Assembly (NCBI GenBank): GCA_017464085.1
Contig: JAFUEE010000083.1
Location: 18,843 to 82,842, forward strand
Direction of reading: 5' to 3'
Length of the DNA stretch: 64,000 nt
From: Pseudomonadota bacterium
GTDB lineage: Bacteria; Myxococcota_A; Bradymonadia; UBA4248
The stretch's first letter is position 1. Every line of letters starts with the position of its first letter. The notes under the pieces are model-generated. The model did not search any database and was not told the DNA's origin. It saw only the letters and a program-made list of their open reading frames with translations. Of this stretch, positions 34,013-44,900 are shown in pieces. Made by a program: the position numbers and the translations under genes.

Positions 34013-37000
34013 CTAATCCAGAAGCGTAATCTTTGCAGACCCGACATTCGCGTTCACACCGGCCTGCATGCTGCCGCCCGTGACACCGCCGATATAACTG
34101 GAGCCGCCACCAGCCGCGCCGGCATAAGATGTGCCGCCACCGCCATACCAGCCGCCACCGCCGCCTGCGCCGTAATCACCTTCCCAGCCGTATGTCAGGA
34201 CATCGCTTCTGTAGCCATAGCCGCCGAAGCCAAAGCCGCCGTTGACCAGGACATTGGGACCGCCAGAATATGGAGCTGATGTGCCGCCCGCCGATTGCGA
34301 ACCGCCCGTGCCAGCACCGGCTCTCGGTGAAGTGCCCGTGCCGCCTGTCGCGCCGCCACCGGCGCCACCCGTGCCATCCCATTCGACGCCACCAGCACCG
34401 CCTGCGACGATCAGAACTTCAGATTTATAGGAAGCGTATTCGCGGAGCGTACCATTGCCGCGTTTTGCGATCGCGATATGCGTCGCGCCGCCACCACGCG
34501 CGCCGACCGAACGCGCATGACCATAGCCACCGCCGTTATAACCGCCTGCGCCCGTCGCTTCGTGATAGGCATTGCCGCCCACGCAGACATAGAGCGTCTT
34601 GGCCGCCGCAAGCTGATATGTTCCGGATGAATAGCCGCCCTTTGCGACGACACCGCCATCCCAGCCTGCCGTGCCCTGTGAACCGTTGACTTCGAGCTTG
34701 TATTTGCCCGGAAGCAGCGCGATTTCCTGGAGTCCGCCCGTATAGGCGAAGCTCTTTTCCTTGAACGCATAAAGCGTCATCTGAATGGTGTTGCTCTTGA
34801 GGGCGTTGTACTGGCCTTCGCCCGCCGTCACGGCTGAGATTGTCTCGAAACTCTTGGCCGTCTTGGCTTTCATCGGGTTCGCATCAGTGAGTGTGACCGA
34901 CTGAGGCTTGTCCCAGTTAGATGTCGTGAACGTCAGCTTGTTGTTGCTCAGAGCGGCTGTCTCGGCATTCGTCGTGCTCAGCGTGACGACAACATCGCTC
35001 AAGGGCGGCGCGCTCAGCGCCACAGAAACAGTCGTCGTGTAATCGCCCGGAACGAGCGTCGTCTTGCCCGCAGTCAGCGTCACGGATGCCGACTCGTTAT
35101 CGAGAATGTTGTAATCTGGAGAAACAGCTTTCAGGCCATTGAAATTCGCATCTTCCGAAACGCTGCTCAGATCGATGTGGACAGTCTGCGTGCCATCCGC
35201 ATAGTTGTCATCCTGGACTTTCATATAGACCGTCTGCGCGACGTTCCAGCTTTCTTCGGTGAAGACCAGCGTGGACTGGCCCAGAATCTTGAGTTCCGAC
35301 TCATCGCTCGACTTGGTGGTCACGGTCACGGGGCTTTCGGGCTGCGCCGACAGGACGACCTTGAATTCGAGCGTCTTGCCACTGTCTTCCATCACTTCCG
35401 CGCCTTCCGCAATCACGACGAGCTCCGCGACTTCGTCATCGAGCGTCGTAATCTCGATCTTGTCAGAAATCGCATTCAGTTCCTCATTTTCAGGATCGCC
35501 GCCGAAATTCTTGTCATCCGAAGTCAGATCGAGCGTCAGATTGGACACGATATCGCCATCGATGATCACGTCATCCATGCCCGTCACGGTGATTGTCTGC
35601 GCGACGTTCCAATTTTCCGGAGAGAACGTCATCGTATCGGGCTTGACTGTCATTTCAGACTTGTCGCTCGAAGCGATCGCGACGGTCACAGGCGCTGTCG
35701 GAATCGAGGTCAGCGAAAGCGCGATATCAAGCGTCGAGCCGGCCTCGGTCACTGTCGTCTCGGTGTATTCTTTGTTCAGGCCTGCGACGTTCTTGTCGAT
35801 GTTCTTGCCATCGATCCATTTCTCGGCCAGATTTTCATACCGCTCGTCAAGCGTCGAGAATTTAAGGCGAACTTTGTAATCCTTGTCGCCATCAATGATA
35901 TGATCGTCCACGCCCTGGAGGGAGATCACGACGCCGTCCTTATAGTTGTCCTTGTTGAGCGTCAGCTTGGCTTCAGTCAGGAGCTTGACTTCCTCGGTCG
36001 GCGTTTCCTTGTCTGCGGCAAAGAGCGAGACGCCGACATCGACCTCATCCGTCGGCGCAAGCCCGAGACGAACCTTGATATCGACAGGCAAGCCGCCTTC
36101 TTCCGTCACAACGCTCTCTTTGTCCAAGAAGACTTCCGCAATATCATCGTCCAGATTGACCGCATCGATCGGCTTGATTTCAAGGCCGCTATAATTCGAG
36201 TCTTCAGAGACCGTATTTTCAAACACGATCTGATAGACATGCTCGACATCATTTGGAGAGCCGTCATCATCGATGCCGATGACTTTGATTTCCTGAGGCG
36301 TATCCCAATTTTCCGGCGTAAACGTGACCGTGAGCTTGTTCTCTTCCGCGCCATCGATCTGCCCATATCCTGGGTTGCTGCTCGACACGACGAACGTCAC
36401 ATCAGCCGCCGGCTTTGCCTTGAGCACTGCGCTGAATGAAGCGCTGCCGCCGGATTCCGTCGTCGTCAGCTTGTCGCCATTCACAGAAATGCCCACGCCC
36501 ACCGTGTCGACATTCTTGTTGACCATTTCAATCGACTGCGAAAGCCCGTTAAACGCAGCATCCTCCGAAACAGTCGTGATCGTCAGCGTATATTTCTGAT
36601 CTTCATCAATCACATTGTCGGGCAGGCCGATCACATGAATCGTCTGAACATCGCCATAATTCTGGGCATCAAAGAGCACGCCTTCGCAGCTCACTTCAGC
36701 CTCTGCTGCCGCGCTTTCAGGGCTCAATTCGCATGTCACCGTCACGTCCTTCGAAGGCGGGTTGTTCAGCGTCAGAGAGATGGTCGCAGATGCGCCATTT
36801 TCATCGGTTTCGGCCGTATCCGCCACGGCATTGAGCGCAGGATCATGTTCAAACTCGCAGGCGCCAGATTCGTTGCATACCTTGCCCGGGTCGCACTTTT
36901 CTTTGCCGACGCATGCCGGATAGACGCAATCGCCCTTCGAGCACACGAGACCGCCCTCACAAGTCTGGCCCAGGCATTCGTTATCCACACATGAGCCTTT

Positions 37001-37576
37001 CACGCATGTCGCGCCGTCTGTGCAGACAATCGCTTTTTCCAGGCAGAGCGCATCTTCGCAGACGCCCTGGCGGCAGACTTCGCCCTCGTCGCAGGTCTTG
37101 TCCTGGCAGCCGTCGTCCACGCAATCGCCTTTTGAGCACATCTGTCCGCCTTCACAGGTCTTCTCTGCGCCGTCGACGATGCACTCCGGATCATAGCAAC
37201 GCGCATTCAGGCACTGTTTGCCGTCCGGGCAGTTCACGCCTTCGCACGGGTCTTCTTTCGGCCCGGGGCCCGGATCCACATTTTTTTCGACGCATTTGCC
37301 CTCGGCACCGCATTCAAGGCCTTCGGCGCATTTGATCTCTTCGCTGCAGGCTTCGCCAGCCTTGGCCGGATCTGTCTGTACAGGTTCCTGCGTCTCTTCC
37401 ACGCATTTGCCATCCTCCCCGCACACCAGCCCCGCGCCGCAGGGCTTCGCATCGCTGCACGAATCATTCAGCTTGCCGCGCACACCGCTCACTTCGTCAC
37501 CACACGATATCATGCCGACACCGAGCGAAGCGACAGCGCAAAGCGCAAGCAGGCTCTGTTGCCGTGATCGTTTCAT
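34013..37576 (-). CDS. Calx-beta / Gly-rich surface lipoprotein, paralog 1
   Basis: 1187 residues. MKRSRQQSLLALCAVASLGVGMISC is a lipoprotein signal with Cys at 25. Residues 35-240 are Cys-rich: two CGxxGKCVE-type repeats (the other paralogs have three), then a long CPDGKxCLNARCYDPEC region with several disulphide modules. From about 249 to 940 there are six repeats of about 115 residues of Calx-beta-like character, each with a FTPENWDTPQEIKV-like strand. From about 940 to the end is a Gly-rich domain of the ALK/PF12810 kind (SFAYTGGLQEIALLPGKYKLEV, then many GG). The ribosome binding site AAGGAGG precedes the ATG. It is the last gene in the six-copy array and ends in a two-hairpin module. 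The role is probably adhesion or a surface coat; no enzyme motif is seen. Confidence 0.9.
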   Translation of the reverse strand: MKRSRQQSLLALCAVASLGVGMISCGDEVSGVRGKLNDSCSDAKPCGAGLVCGEDGKCVEETQEPVQTDPAKAGEACSEEIKCAEGLECGAEGKCVEKNVDPGPGPKEDPCEGVNCPDGKQCLNARCYDPECIVDGAEKTCEGGQMCSKGDCVDDGCQDKTCDEGEVCRQGVCEDALCLEKAIVCTDGATCVKGSCVDNECLGQTCEGGLVCSKGDCVYPACVGKEKCDPGKVCNESGACEFEHDPALNAVADTAETDENGASATISLTLNNPPSKDVTVTCELSPESAAAEAEVSCEGVLFDAQNYGDVQTIHVIGLPDNVIDEDQKYTLTITTVSEDAAFNGLSQSIEMVNKNVDTVGVGISVNGDKLTTTESGGSASFSAVLKAKPAADVTFVVSSSNPGYGQIDGAEENKLTVTFTPENWDTPQEIKVIGIDDDGSPNDVEHVYQIVFENTVSEDSNYSGLEIKPIDAVNLDDDIAEVFLDKESVVTEEGGLPVDIKVRLGLAPTDEVDVGVSLFAADKETPTEEVKLLTEAKLTLNKDNYKDGVVISLQGVDDHIIDGDKDYKVRLKFSTLDERYENLAEKWIDGKNIDKNVAGLNKEYTETTVTEAGSTLDIALSLTSIPTAPVTVAIASSDKSEMTVKPDTMTFSPENWNVAQTITVTGMDDVIIDGDIVSNLTLDLTSDDKNFGGDPENEELNAISDKIEITTLDDEVAELVVIAEGAEVMEDSGKTLEFKVVLSAQPESPVTVTTKSSDESELKILGQSTLVFTEESWNVAQTVYMKVQDDNYADGTQTVHIDLSSVSEDANFNGLKAVSPDYNILDNESASVTLTAGKTTLVPGDYTTTVSVALSAPPLSDVVVTLSTTNAETAALSNNKLTFTTSNWDKPQSVTLTDANPMKAKTAKSFETISAVTAGEGQYNALKSNTIQMTLYAFKEKSFAYTGGLQEIALLPGKYKLEVNGSQGTAGWDGGVVAKGGYSSGTYQLAAAKTLYVCVGGNAYHEATGAGGYNGGGYGHARSVGARGGGATHIAIAKRGNGTLREYASYKSEVLIVAGGAGGVEWDGTGGAGGGATGGTGTSPRAGAGTGGSQSAGGTSAPYSGGPNVLVNGGFGFGGYGYRSDVLTYGWEGDYGAGGGGGWYGGGGTSYAGAAGGGSSYIGGVTGGSMQAGVNANVGSAKITLLD

Positions 37577-37836
37577 TCTGCCTCCTTAAAAATAAAAAAA
37601 TTGATGGCTGACCATCAAAATTCACGAAACGTTCGTACAAACGCAATAATATCTGGTTTTACGCACAATTTGTCGCAGAATCAAGCTTTCATTCTTTTTT
37701 TCGGCCGCTATGCCGCACAGCGGCATACGCGGCCCTGCCAGCCTATCGCCTGCGGCGATACGTCTGGCCACATGGCTTCGCCTGAACTTCCGGCAACCGT
37801 ACAGTTTCCCCGGATATGCCGTGCCGCAAAATGAAC
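37577..37836. other. Spacer between paralogs 1 and 2
   Basis: No gene. It contains the upstream motif of paralog 1 and two palindromes: GGCCGCTATGCCGC with GCGGCATACGCGGCC at 37701-37733, and CCTATCGCCTGCGGCGATACG at 37742-37762. The same pair of palindromes sits in the spacers before paralogs 2, 3 and 4, so the spacers were copied together with the genes. Confidence 0.7.
37657..37685 (-). promoter_or_regulatory. Conserved upstream motif of the array, paralog 1 copy
   Basis: On the minus strand it reads GCTTGATTCTGCG followed by ACAAATTGTGCGTAAAA, about 81-109 bases before the start codon. GCTTGATTCTG recurs before most of the other paralogs. It may contain promoter elements (TTGATT as -35) or a regulator site. 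Confidence 0.6.
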
Positions 37837-37912
37837 AAAAGCCGCGTATGCCCAACGGGCATAGCGGCTTTGCGAAAGCGTATGGCGCGGCAACGCCGCG
37901 CCATAGCGAAGC
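37837..37912 (-). terminator. Two-hairpin 3' module of paralog 2
   Basis: The gene-proximal hairpin has stem GGCGCGGC/GCCGCGCC with loop AAC. The distal hairpin is AAAGCCGC...GCGGCTTTT with an inner TATGCCC/GGGCATA, on the gene's strand. It has the same layout as at paralog 1, but the proximal stem has a different sequence that still pairs. Confidence 0.85.
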
Positions 37913-37924
37913 AACCTATTACTT

Positions 37925-40900
37925 TTAATCCAAAAGCGTAATCTTCGCAGACCCGACGTTCGCATTCACACCAGTCTGCATGCTGCCGCTCGTGACACCG
38001 CCGATATAGCCGGAACCACCGCCAGCAGCACCGGCATAAGACGTGCCGCCACCACCGTACCAGCCGCCGCCGCCGCCTGCGCCGTAGTCCGTGCCGCTGT
38101 TCGTATAGCCATAACCGCCATACCCGAAGCCGCCGTTCGTCATCACACTGGCCATGTTCGGCATCGGAACCGACGTGCCGCCTGCCGACTGCGTACCTGG
38201 CGTCGCAACAGCTGCAGTACCGTTCACACCATTATTGACTGATGTTCCCTTGCCGCCGCTCGCGCCGCCGCCTGCGCCGCCAGTGCCGCCCCATTCCACG
38301 CCACCTGCGCCTCCGGCGACGATCAGGACATCCGATTTATTCGACGCATAAGCTTTGAGCGTGCCATTGCCGACCTTCGAAATCGCGATATGCGTCGCGC
38401 CGCCGCCACGGGCACCGCCCGATTTGCCGTGCCCAAAGCCGCCGCCGTTATAGCCGCCACTGGCTGTCGCTTCATGATACGCATTGCCGCCGACACAGAC
38501 ATAGAGCGTCTTGGCGGCAGCGAGCTGATAGGTGCCGGTCGAATACCCGCCTTTGCCGACAATGCCGTCTTTCCAGCCGGCAGTGCTCTGCGAGCCATAG
38601 ACTTCAAGCTTGTATTTGCCCGGAAGCAGCGCGATCTCCTGCAGGCCGCCCGTATAGGCAAAGCTCTTTTCCTTGAACGCATACAGCGTGATGCCGACGC
38701 TCGACTTGAGACCGTTATACTGGCCTTCGCCTGCCGCAACCGCAGAAATCGTCGCCGTGCTCTTGGCCGAAGGCGCTTTCTGCGGATTGACATCCGTCAG
38801 CGTGACGCTCTGAGGCTTGTCCCAGTTCTCAGTCGTAAACGTCAGCTTGCTGTTGCCCAGAGCAGCCGTGTCGTTGTTCGACGATGACAGCGTGACGACG
38901 ACATCGCTCAAAGGCGGCGCGCTCAGCGCCACAGAGACCGTCGTGCTGTAATCGCCCGGCACGAGCACATTCTTGCCAAGCGTCAGCGTAATCGTTGCTG
39001 ATTCGTTATCGAGGATGCTGTATTCAGGCGACACAGCCTTCAAACCGTTAAAATTCGCGTCATCCGAGGTGCTGCCCAGATCGATGTGGACTTTCTGCGT
39101 GCCATCGGCATAGCCGTCATCCACAACCTCCAGGAAAACAGTCTGCGCGACATTCCAATTTTCCTCGGTGAAGATGAGCGTCGGCTGTCCGACGATCTTG
39201 AGCTCGGATTCATCGTTCGATTTCGCTGACACAGTCACAGGCGCTTCAGGCTGAGCCGAAAGGACGACCTTGAACTCAAGCTTCTTGCCGCTGTTTTCCA
39301 GAACTTCAGCGCCTTCCGCGATCACGACAATCGCCGCCGTATCGTTGTCAAGCGTCGTGATCTCGATCTTGTCCTCGATCGCGTTCAGCGCGTCATTCTC
39401 AGGATCGCCGCCAAAATTCTTGTCATCTGACGTGACTTTAAGCGTCAGCTCGGAAACGATATCGCCATCGACAATCACATCATCCATGCCTGTCACAGTG
39501 ATTTTCTGCGGCTTGTCCCAGTCCTCCGGCGTAAACGTCATCGATGCGGGCTTGACTGTCATCTCGGACTTGTCGCTCGACGCGAGCGCGACCGTCACAG
39601 GGGCCGTCGGAATGCTCGAAAGCGACAGGTCGATGTCGAGCGTCGTGCCGTCTTCAGAGACTTTCGTCTCCGTATATTCCTTCGTGAGCGCGGCGACGTT
39701 CTTGTCGATATTCTTGCCCGTAATCCATTTATCCTCCAGGTTGTACTGATCATCGAGCGTCGAGAACTTCAGGCGAATTTTGAAATCCTGATCGCCATCA
39801 ATGATGTGATCATCAATGCCCTGGAGCGAAATCGCGACGCCTTCTTTATAGTTATCCATCGTGATCGCAAACTTCTGCTCGGTCAGAAGCTTGACCTCAT
39901 CGCTTTCAGTCTTTCCATCCGCCTCAAATATCTGCGCGCGGACATTGACATCATCCGTCGGCGCGAGCCCCAGGCGAAGCATGATATCCACAGGCGCGCC
40001 GCCCTCTTCCGTCACGACCTCGGCCTTGTCGAGGAACGCTTCCGCGATATCGTTGTCGAGGTTGACCGCATCAATCGGCGCGATATCGAGGCCATTATAA
40101 TTTGCATCTTCCGAAGAGGTCTTGCTGAAGACCACCTGATAGGTGTGGTCCGCATCATTCTTATTTTCCCCATCTTCCACGCCGACGACCTTGATTTCCT
40201 GCGGCGTATCCCAGTTCTCCGGCGTAAACGTCACGACGAGCTTGTTATCTTCCGTGCCGTCAATCCTGCCATAATCCGCATTGCTGCTCGACACCTCGAA
40301 CGTCACATCCGTTTCGGGCTTCGCCTTGAGCACGACGGTAAACACCGCGCTGCCGCCAGACTCGGTCGTCGTCAGCATCTCGGCGCCCGTATAGACGCTC
40401 ACGCCCACCGTATCGACATTCCTGTTGACCATCTCGATCGACTGCGAAAGCCCGTCAAAGAGCGCGTCCTCCGAAACAGTCGTGATTGTCAGCGTATATT
40501 TCTGGTCTTCATCAATCTTGTTGTCGGGCAGGCCCACGACATGAATCGTCTGGACATCGCCATAATTCTGGGCATCAAAGAGCACGCCCTCGCAGCTCAC
40601 TTCAGCTTCAGCCGCCGCGCCTTCGGGACTCAGTTCGCATTTCACCGTCACATCTTTTGCCGGCGGATTGTTCAGCGACAGCGAGATCGTCGCAGATGCG
40701 CCATTTTCATCGGTCTCGACCGTATCCGCTTCGGCGCTCAGCGCAGGCGCATTCTCAAACACGCATTCGCCGGATTCATTGCACGATTTTCCAGGATCGC
40801 AGGCCGGCTTGCCGACACATGCCGGATAGACGCACGCCCCTTTCGAGCATGTCAGGCCCGCATCGCAAGTCTGTCCAAGACATTCATTCTCAATGCAGGC

Positions 40901-41560
40901 GCCTTTCACACATGTCGAACCGTCATTACAGACAATCGCTTTTTCAAGGCAGATCGCGTCCTCGCAGATACCTTTCGCGCAGACCTCCCCTTCGCCACAG
41001 GTCTTGTCCTGGCAACCGTCATCGACGCATTCGCCCTTCGAGCACATCTTGCCGCTGTCACACGCCATCTCCGCGCCATCCACGATGCACTCAGGATCGA
41101 AGCATTGCGCGTTCAGGCAAAGCTTTCCATCCGGGCAGTTCACGCCTTCGCACGGGTCTTCTTTTGGGCCCGGACCCGGATCTACGGTTTTCTCGACGCA
41201 TTTGCCCTCTGCGCCGCATTCCAGGCCGTCTTCGCACGATTTGTCCGCGCCGCAATCTTCGCCGAGCTTCGCCTTTTCATCCGCAGCGCCGCTCTTTTCA
41301 ACGCATTTGCCCTCAGAGCCGCACTCAAGTCCGTCCTCGCAAGCCTTCTCCGCGCCGCAATCTTCGCCGAGCCTGGCTTTATCGCCATCGGGATTCTGCG
41401 AGGCATCCTCGCATATCTTGTCTGCATTGCAGACCAGCCCGGGCTCGCAATCGCTGTCCGCGCAGGACTGCCCGGCTTTCGCCTTGCTCACGCTGGTACC
41501 CGCATCGTCATCGCATGCCGACACGCCAAAGCCAAGCGCCGCTGCAGCGCACAAAGCCAT
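37925..41560 (-). CDS. Calx-beta / Gly-rich surface lipoprotein, paralog 2, with a stop codon in its signal peptide
   Basis: The ribosome binding site AGGTGGAGAG and ATG at 41585-41587 begin MKHSR, but codon 6, which is CAG (Gln) in the other copies, is TAG at 41570-41572. The frame then continues with LSI and an ATG at 41558-41560. From there 1211 residues follow with no break: MALCAAAALGFGVSAC (a short lipoprotein-like signal without its positive N-terminus), Cys-rich repeats (three CGxxGKCVE-type) to about 270, six Calx-beta-like repeats from about 272 to 965, and a Gly-rich ALK-type domain to the end. The long intact frame implies either a recent mutation, restart at the internal ATG, or stop suppression. 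Domain order is the same as in paralog 1, and the C-terminus is closest to it. Confidence 0.85.
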   Translation of the reverse strand: MALCAAAALGFGVSACDDDAGTSVSKAKAGQSCADSDCEPGLVCNADKICEDASQNPDGDKARLGEDCGAEKACEDGLECGSEGKCVEKSGAADEKAKLGEDCGADKSCEDGLECGAEGKCVEKTVDPGPGPKEDPCEGVNCPDGKLCLNAQCFDPECIVDGAEMACDSGKMCSKGECVDDGCQDKTCGEGEVCAKGICEDAICLEKAIVCNDGSTCVKGACIENECLGQTCDAGLTCSKGACVYPACVGKPACDPGKSCNESGECVFENAPALSAEADTVETDENGASATISLSLNNPPAKDVTVKCELSPEGAAAEAEVSCEGVLFDAQNYGDVQTIHVVGLPDNKIDEDQKYTLTITTVSEDALFDGLSQSIEMVNRNVDTVGVSVYTGAEMLTTTESGGSAVFTVVLKAKPETDVTFEVSSSNADYGRIDGTEDNKLVVTFTPENWDTPQEIKVVGVEDGENKNDADHTYQVVFSKTSSEDANYNGLDIAPIDAVNLDNDIAEAFLDKAEVVTEEGGAPVDIMLRLGLAPTDDVNVRAQIFEADGKTESDEVKLLTEQKFAITMDNYKEGVAISLQGIDDHIIDGDQDFKIRLKFSTLDDQYNLEDKWITGKNIDKNVAALTKEYTETKVSEDGTTLDIDLSLSSIPTAPVTVALASSDKSEMTVKPASMTFTPEDWDKPQKITVTGMDDVIVDGDIVSELTLKVTSDDKNFGGDPENDALNAIEDKIEITTLDNDTAAIVVIAEGAEVLENSGKKLEFKVVLSAQPEAPVTVSAKSNDESELKIVGQPTLIFTEENWNVAQTVFLEVVDDGYADGTQKVHIDLGSTSDDANFNGLKAVSPEYSILDNESATITLTLGKNVLVPGDYSTTVSVALSAPPLSDVVVTLSSSNNDTAALGNSKLTFTTENWDKPQSVTLTDVNPQKAPSAKSTATISAVAAGEGQYNGLKSSVGITLYAFKEKSFAYTGGLQEIALLPGKYKLEVYGSQSTAGWKDGIVGKGGYSTGTYQLAAAKTLYVCVGGNAYHEATASGGYNGGGFGHGKSGGARGGGATHIAISKVGNGTLKAYASNKSDVLIVAGGAGGVEWGGTGGAGGGASGGKGTSVNNGVNGTAAVATPGTQSAGGTSVPMPNMASVMTNGGFGYGGYGYTNSGTDYGAGGGGGWYGGGGTSYAGAAGGGSGYIGGVTSGSMQTGVNANVGSAKITLLD

Positions 41561-41587
41561 GATACTGAGCTATCGTGAATGTTTCAT

Positions 41588-41865
41588 CTCTCCACCTTAT
41601 ATCAAACACACCAGTTCGATTCACGCACACCTGCACCACAGGCGCAGACATGTAATGAATGGACCGCAAATACTTCCCACTGACACTATTTACGCACAAA
41701 ATACACATGAAGCAAGCGTTTATCGCATTTTATGTCGGGCCGCTATGCCGCTTCGCGCCATACGCGCCCCCATGCCCGCCTATCGCCTTCGGCGATACGG
41801 CTGGCCCCCTGCCATGCAAAATCCACAGGTACCCGTTCTCCCCCCGGAAGCAACGCACCAAAAGC
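41588..41865. other. Spacer between paralogs 2 and 3
   Basis: No gene. It has the palindrome pair GCCGCTATGCCGC...GCGCCATACGCGCC near 41740-41770 and CCTATCGCCTTCGGCGATACG near 41780-41800, plus the degenerate upstream motif. Confidence 0.65.
41689..41717 (-). promoter_or_regulatory. Conserved upstream motif, paralog 2 copy (degenerate)
   Basis: On the minus strand it reads GCTTGCTTCATGTG followed by TATTTTGTGCGTAAA. Compared with the other copies, GATTCTG has changed to GCTTCAT, so this is the most degenerate copy. It is also the one before the gene with the signal-peptide stop codon. Confidence 0.5.
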
Positions 41866-41939
41866 AAAAGCCGCGTATGCCCGACGGGCACAGCGGCTTT
41901 CTGCGAGCGTATGGCGCGGCTTTGCCGCGCCATAGCGAG
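41866..41939 (-). terminator. Two-hairpin 3' module of paralog 3
   Basis: The proximal stem is GGCGCGGC/GCCGCGCC with loop TTT. The distal stem is AAAGCCGC/GCGGCTTTT with inner TGCCCG/CGGGCA, where one base pair of the inner stem (TAT/CAC) is lost. Layout as at paralogs 1 and 2. Confidence 0.85.
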
Positions 41940-41941
41940 CA

Positions 41942-44900
41942 CTATTCTACAAACGTGATCTTGGCAGACCCGTTGCCGTTCTGAACGCCATTGGTCATGG
42001 AGCCGGTCACGCCAGTGCCGAGATGGCCTGAACCACCGCCGCCACCGCCATAATACGGCATGCCGCCACCGCCATACCAGCCGCCGCCGCCGCCGGGACC
42101 ATTATCACCTGTTGTGGATGCATTACCAGACCCACCAAGTCCAAAGCTGCCCGCTCCACCAGTACCTAAATTGTTTGTCCCAGGCGCACCACCAGCTGTC
42201 TGTGAACCACCAATTGCTGTTGCCTTGGTCAAACTACCATAACCACTCGTACAGCCAGCGACATCGCCATTGCCCCCTGCAGCGCCACCACCTGCACCGC
42301 CAAGACAGCGCTCGGAACCGCCGCCGCCACCGGCAACGATCAACACATCACTCTGATTTGCAGCATAACCAGAAAGTACGCCTTTATTGTTATTCAGCGC
42401 AATATGAGAAGCACCGCCACCGGCAGGGCCATTACCAGACGGACCACCGCCATTGTAGCCGCCTGCACCGACAACGCCCTGACCGCCGACGACGACATAC
42501 ATCGTTCCGGCACTGGCAAGATTGTATGTGCCCTGCGCATAGCCGCCGTAACCGCCGCGAGTCATTTCCCAACCATAAGCACCTGATGCGCCCCAAACCT
42601 CAAGTTTGTAGCGACCAGGCAACAGCGCGAGGCTCTGGACATTCCCGGTATATGCGAAGCTCTGGCTCAGGAAGGCATACGTCGTCACATCGACGACATT
42701 GCTCTTGAGCGACTTGTAGCTGCCCGTGCCAGAAGCAAGGGCATCGATCTTCGTCACAGACTTGTTGCTCGGCGCGGCTGCGGCATTCGTCGTCATCGTC
42801 ACTTCCTGCGGCGTGTTCCAGTTCTCGGTCGTAAACACGAGATCTGTCTTGCTGAACTTGACCGCATTCGCATCCGAGGTGTTCAGCTTGACGGGCACAT
42901 CGCTTTCCGGCAACGCAGACAGCGCCACGCGGACTGTCGTCGTCGTGCCCTCTCCAGGCTTGAATACCGTCTTGGCAGCCGTCAATGTGACGCTCGCGGA
43001 CTCATTGTCCAGAACATTGTACGCAGGCGATTTCGCCGTCAGCTCGTTGAACAGAGGATCCTCAGAGCTGCTGCTGAAATCGACAAACACGGTCTGCATG
43101 CCATCCGCATAGTTGTCATCCTGAACTTGCAGAATCACGGTCTGCGGCACGTTCCAGTTCTCTTCCGTGAAAATCATCGTCGGCTGGCTGATCAGCTTGA
43201 GCTCCGTCACATCCGTCGATTTGGCGAACACAGACACCTGAGAATCGGGCTGTGCCGCAAGGAGGACCTTGAGCTCGATGTTCTTGCCGCTGTCCTCGAA
43301 AATCTCGGCGCCTTCCGCCACCACGAGGATCGCCGCTTTGTCGTTATCGAGCGTCGTGATCTCGATCTTGTCCTCGAGCGCGAGCAGCTCTGCGCCATCG
43401 CCGCCATAATTCTTGTCTTCGGAATCGGCCTTCAGCATGACTTCTGAAACGATATCGCCATCGACCACGACATCATCCACACCGGTCACGGTGATCGTCT
43501 GAAGCGAGTTCCAGTTGTCCGCATCGAACGTCATCGTCGCGGGCGCAACGCTGATCTCGCTCTTGTCGCTCGATGACAGCGAAACCGTGACCGGCGCTGT
43601 CGGAATCGACGCGAGCGAAAGCCCGATATCCACGCTCGTCCTATCTTCCGAAACGACAAGCTCCGAATAGGACTTCACAAATGCGGCCACGTTCTTGTCG
43701 ATATTTTTGCCGGGAATCAGCTTGTCCGCAAGCACATTGCCGTTATAACGGTCATCCTCTGACGCAAAACGCAGGCGCAGATAATAATCCTGGTCGCCGT
43801 CAATGATGTGGTCGTCCACGCCCTTGAGCGAAATGACCACGCCATCCTTATAATTGTCCTTATTGAGAACGAACTGCACCGGTGTCAAAATCTCTACTTC
43901 ATCAGACTCGGTCTTCTTGTCACTCTCATAAATCTTCAGCGTCACCTGAACGTTGTCGGTCGGCTCAAGGCCAAGGCGGATGCGGATATCTTCCTGGACG
44001 CCGTCCTCTTCCGTCAGAAGCTCGGACTTGTCGAGGAACGCTTCCGCGATATCGTTGTCGAGATTGAGCACATCGAGCGCCGCAATATCAAGGTTCTGAT
44101 AGTTCGCATCCTCAGACGAAGTCTTGCTGAACACGACCTGATAGATGTGGTCCGCTTCATTCTTGTTCTCGTCATCGTCCTGCCCGACGACCTTGATTTC
44201 CTGCGGCGTATCCCAGTTTTCCGGCGTAAACGTCACGACGAGCTTGTTGTCCGTCGCGCCATCAATGATGCCATACGCCTCGTTGCTGCTCGACACTTCA
44301 AACGTCACATCCGCTTCGGGCTTTGCCTTGAGCACGACGGTAAACACAGCGCTGCCGCCGGATTCCGTCGTCGTCAGTTTTTCGGCAACGACCTGCACGC
44401 CCACGGTGTCGACATTTTTATTGACCATCTCAATCGACTGCGAAAGCCCATTGAAATCTGCATCTTCAGACTCTGCAGTGACTGTCAGCGTATATTTGTA
44501 ATCGGGATCGATCTTGTTATCGGGCAAGCCCGTCACATGCACGCTCTGGACATCGGCATAATTGAGCGCATCAAAGAGGATGCCATCACAACTGACTTCG
44601 ACCTCTGCCGCAGCCTCCTCGGGGGAAAGCGCGCATTTTACGGTCACATCTTTCGAAGGCGGATTGTTCAGCGACAACGAGATTGTCGCAGATGCGCCAT
44701 TTTCATCGGTCTCGTTCGTATCCGCTTCCGCCTTGAGCGCAGGCGCAGTGATGAACACGCATTCTCCAGCTTCATTGCAGGTCTTGCCGGGATCGCATGC
44801 CGCTTTGCCGACACAGGCCGGATAGACGCATGCGCCCTTCGAGCACGTCAGCCCTGCATCGCAAGTCTGTTCAAGGCATTCGTTCTCGACGCAAGTCCCT

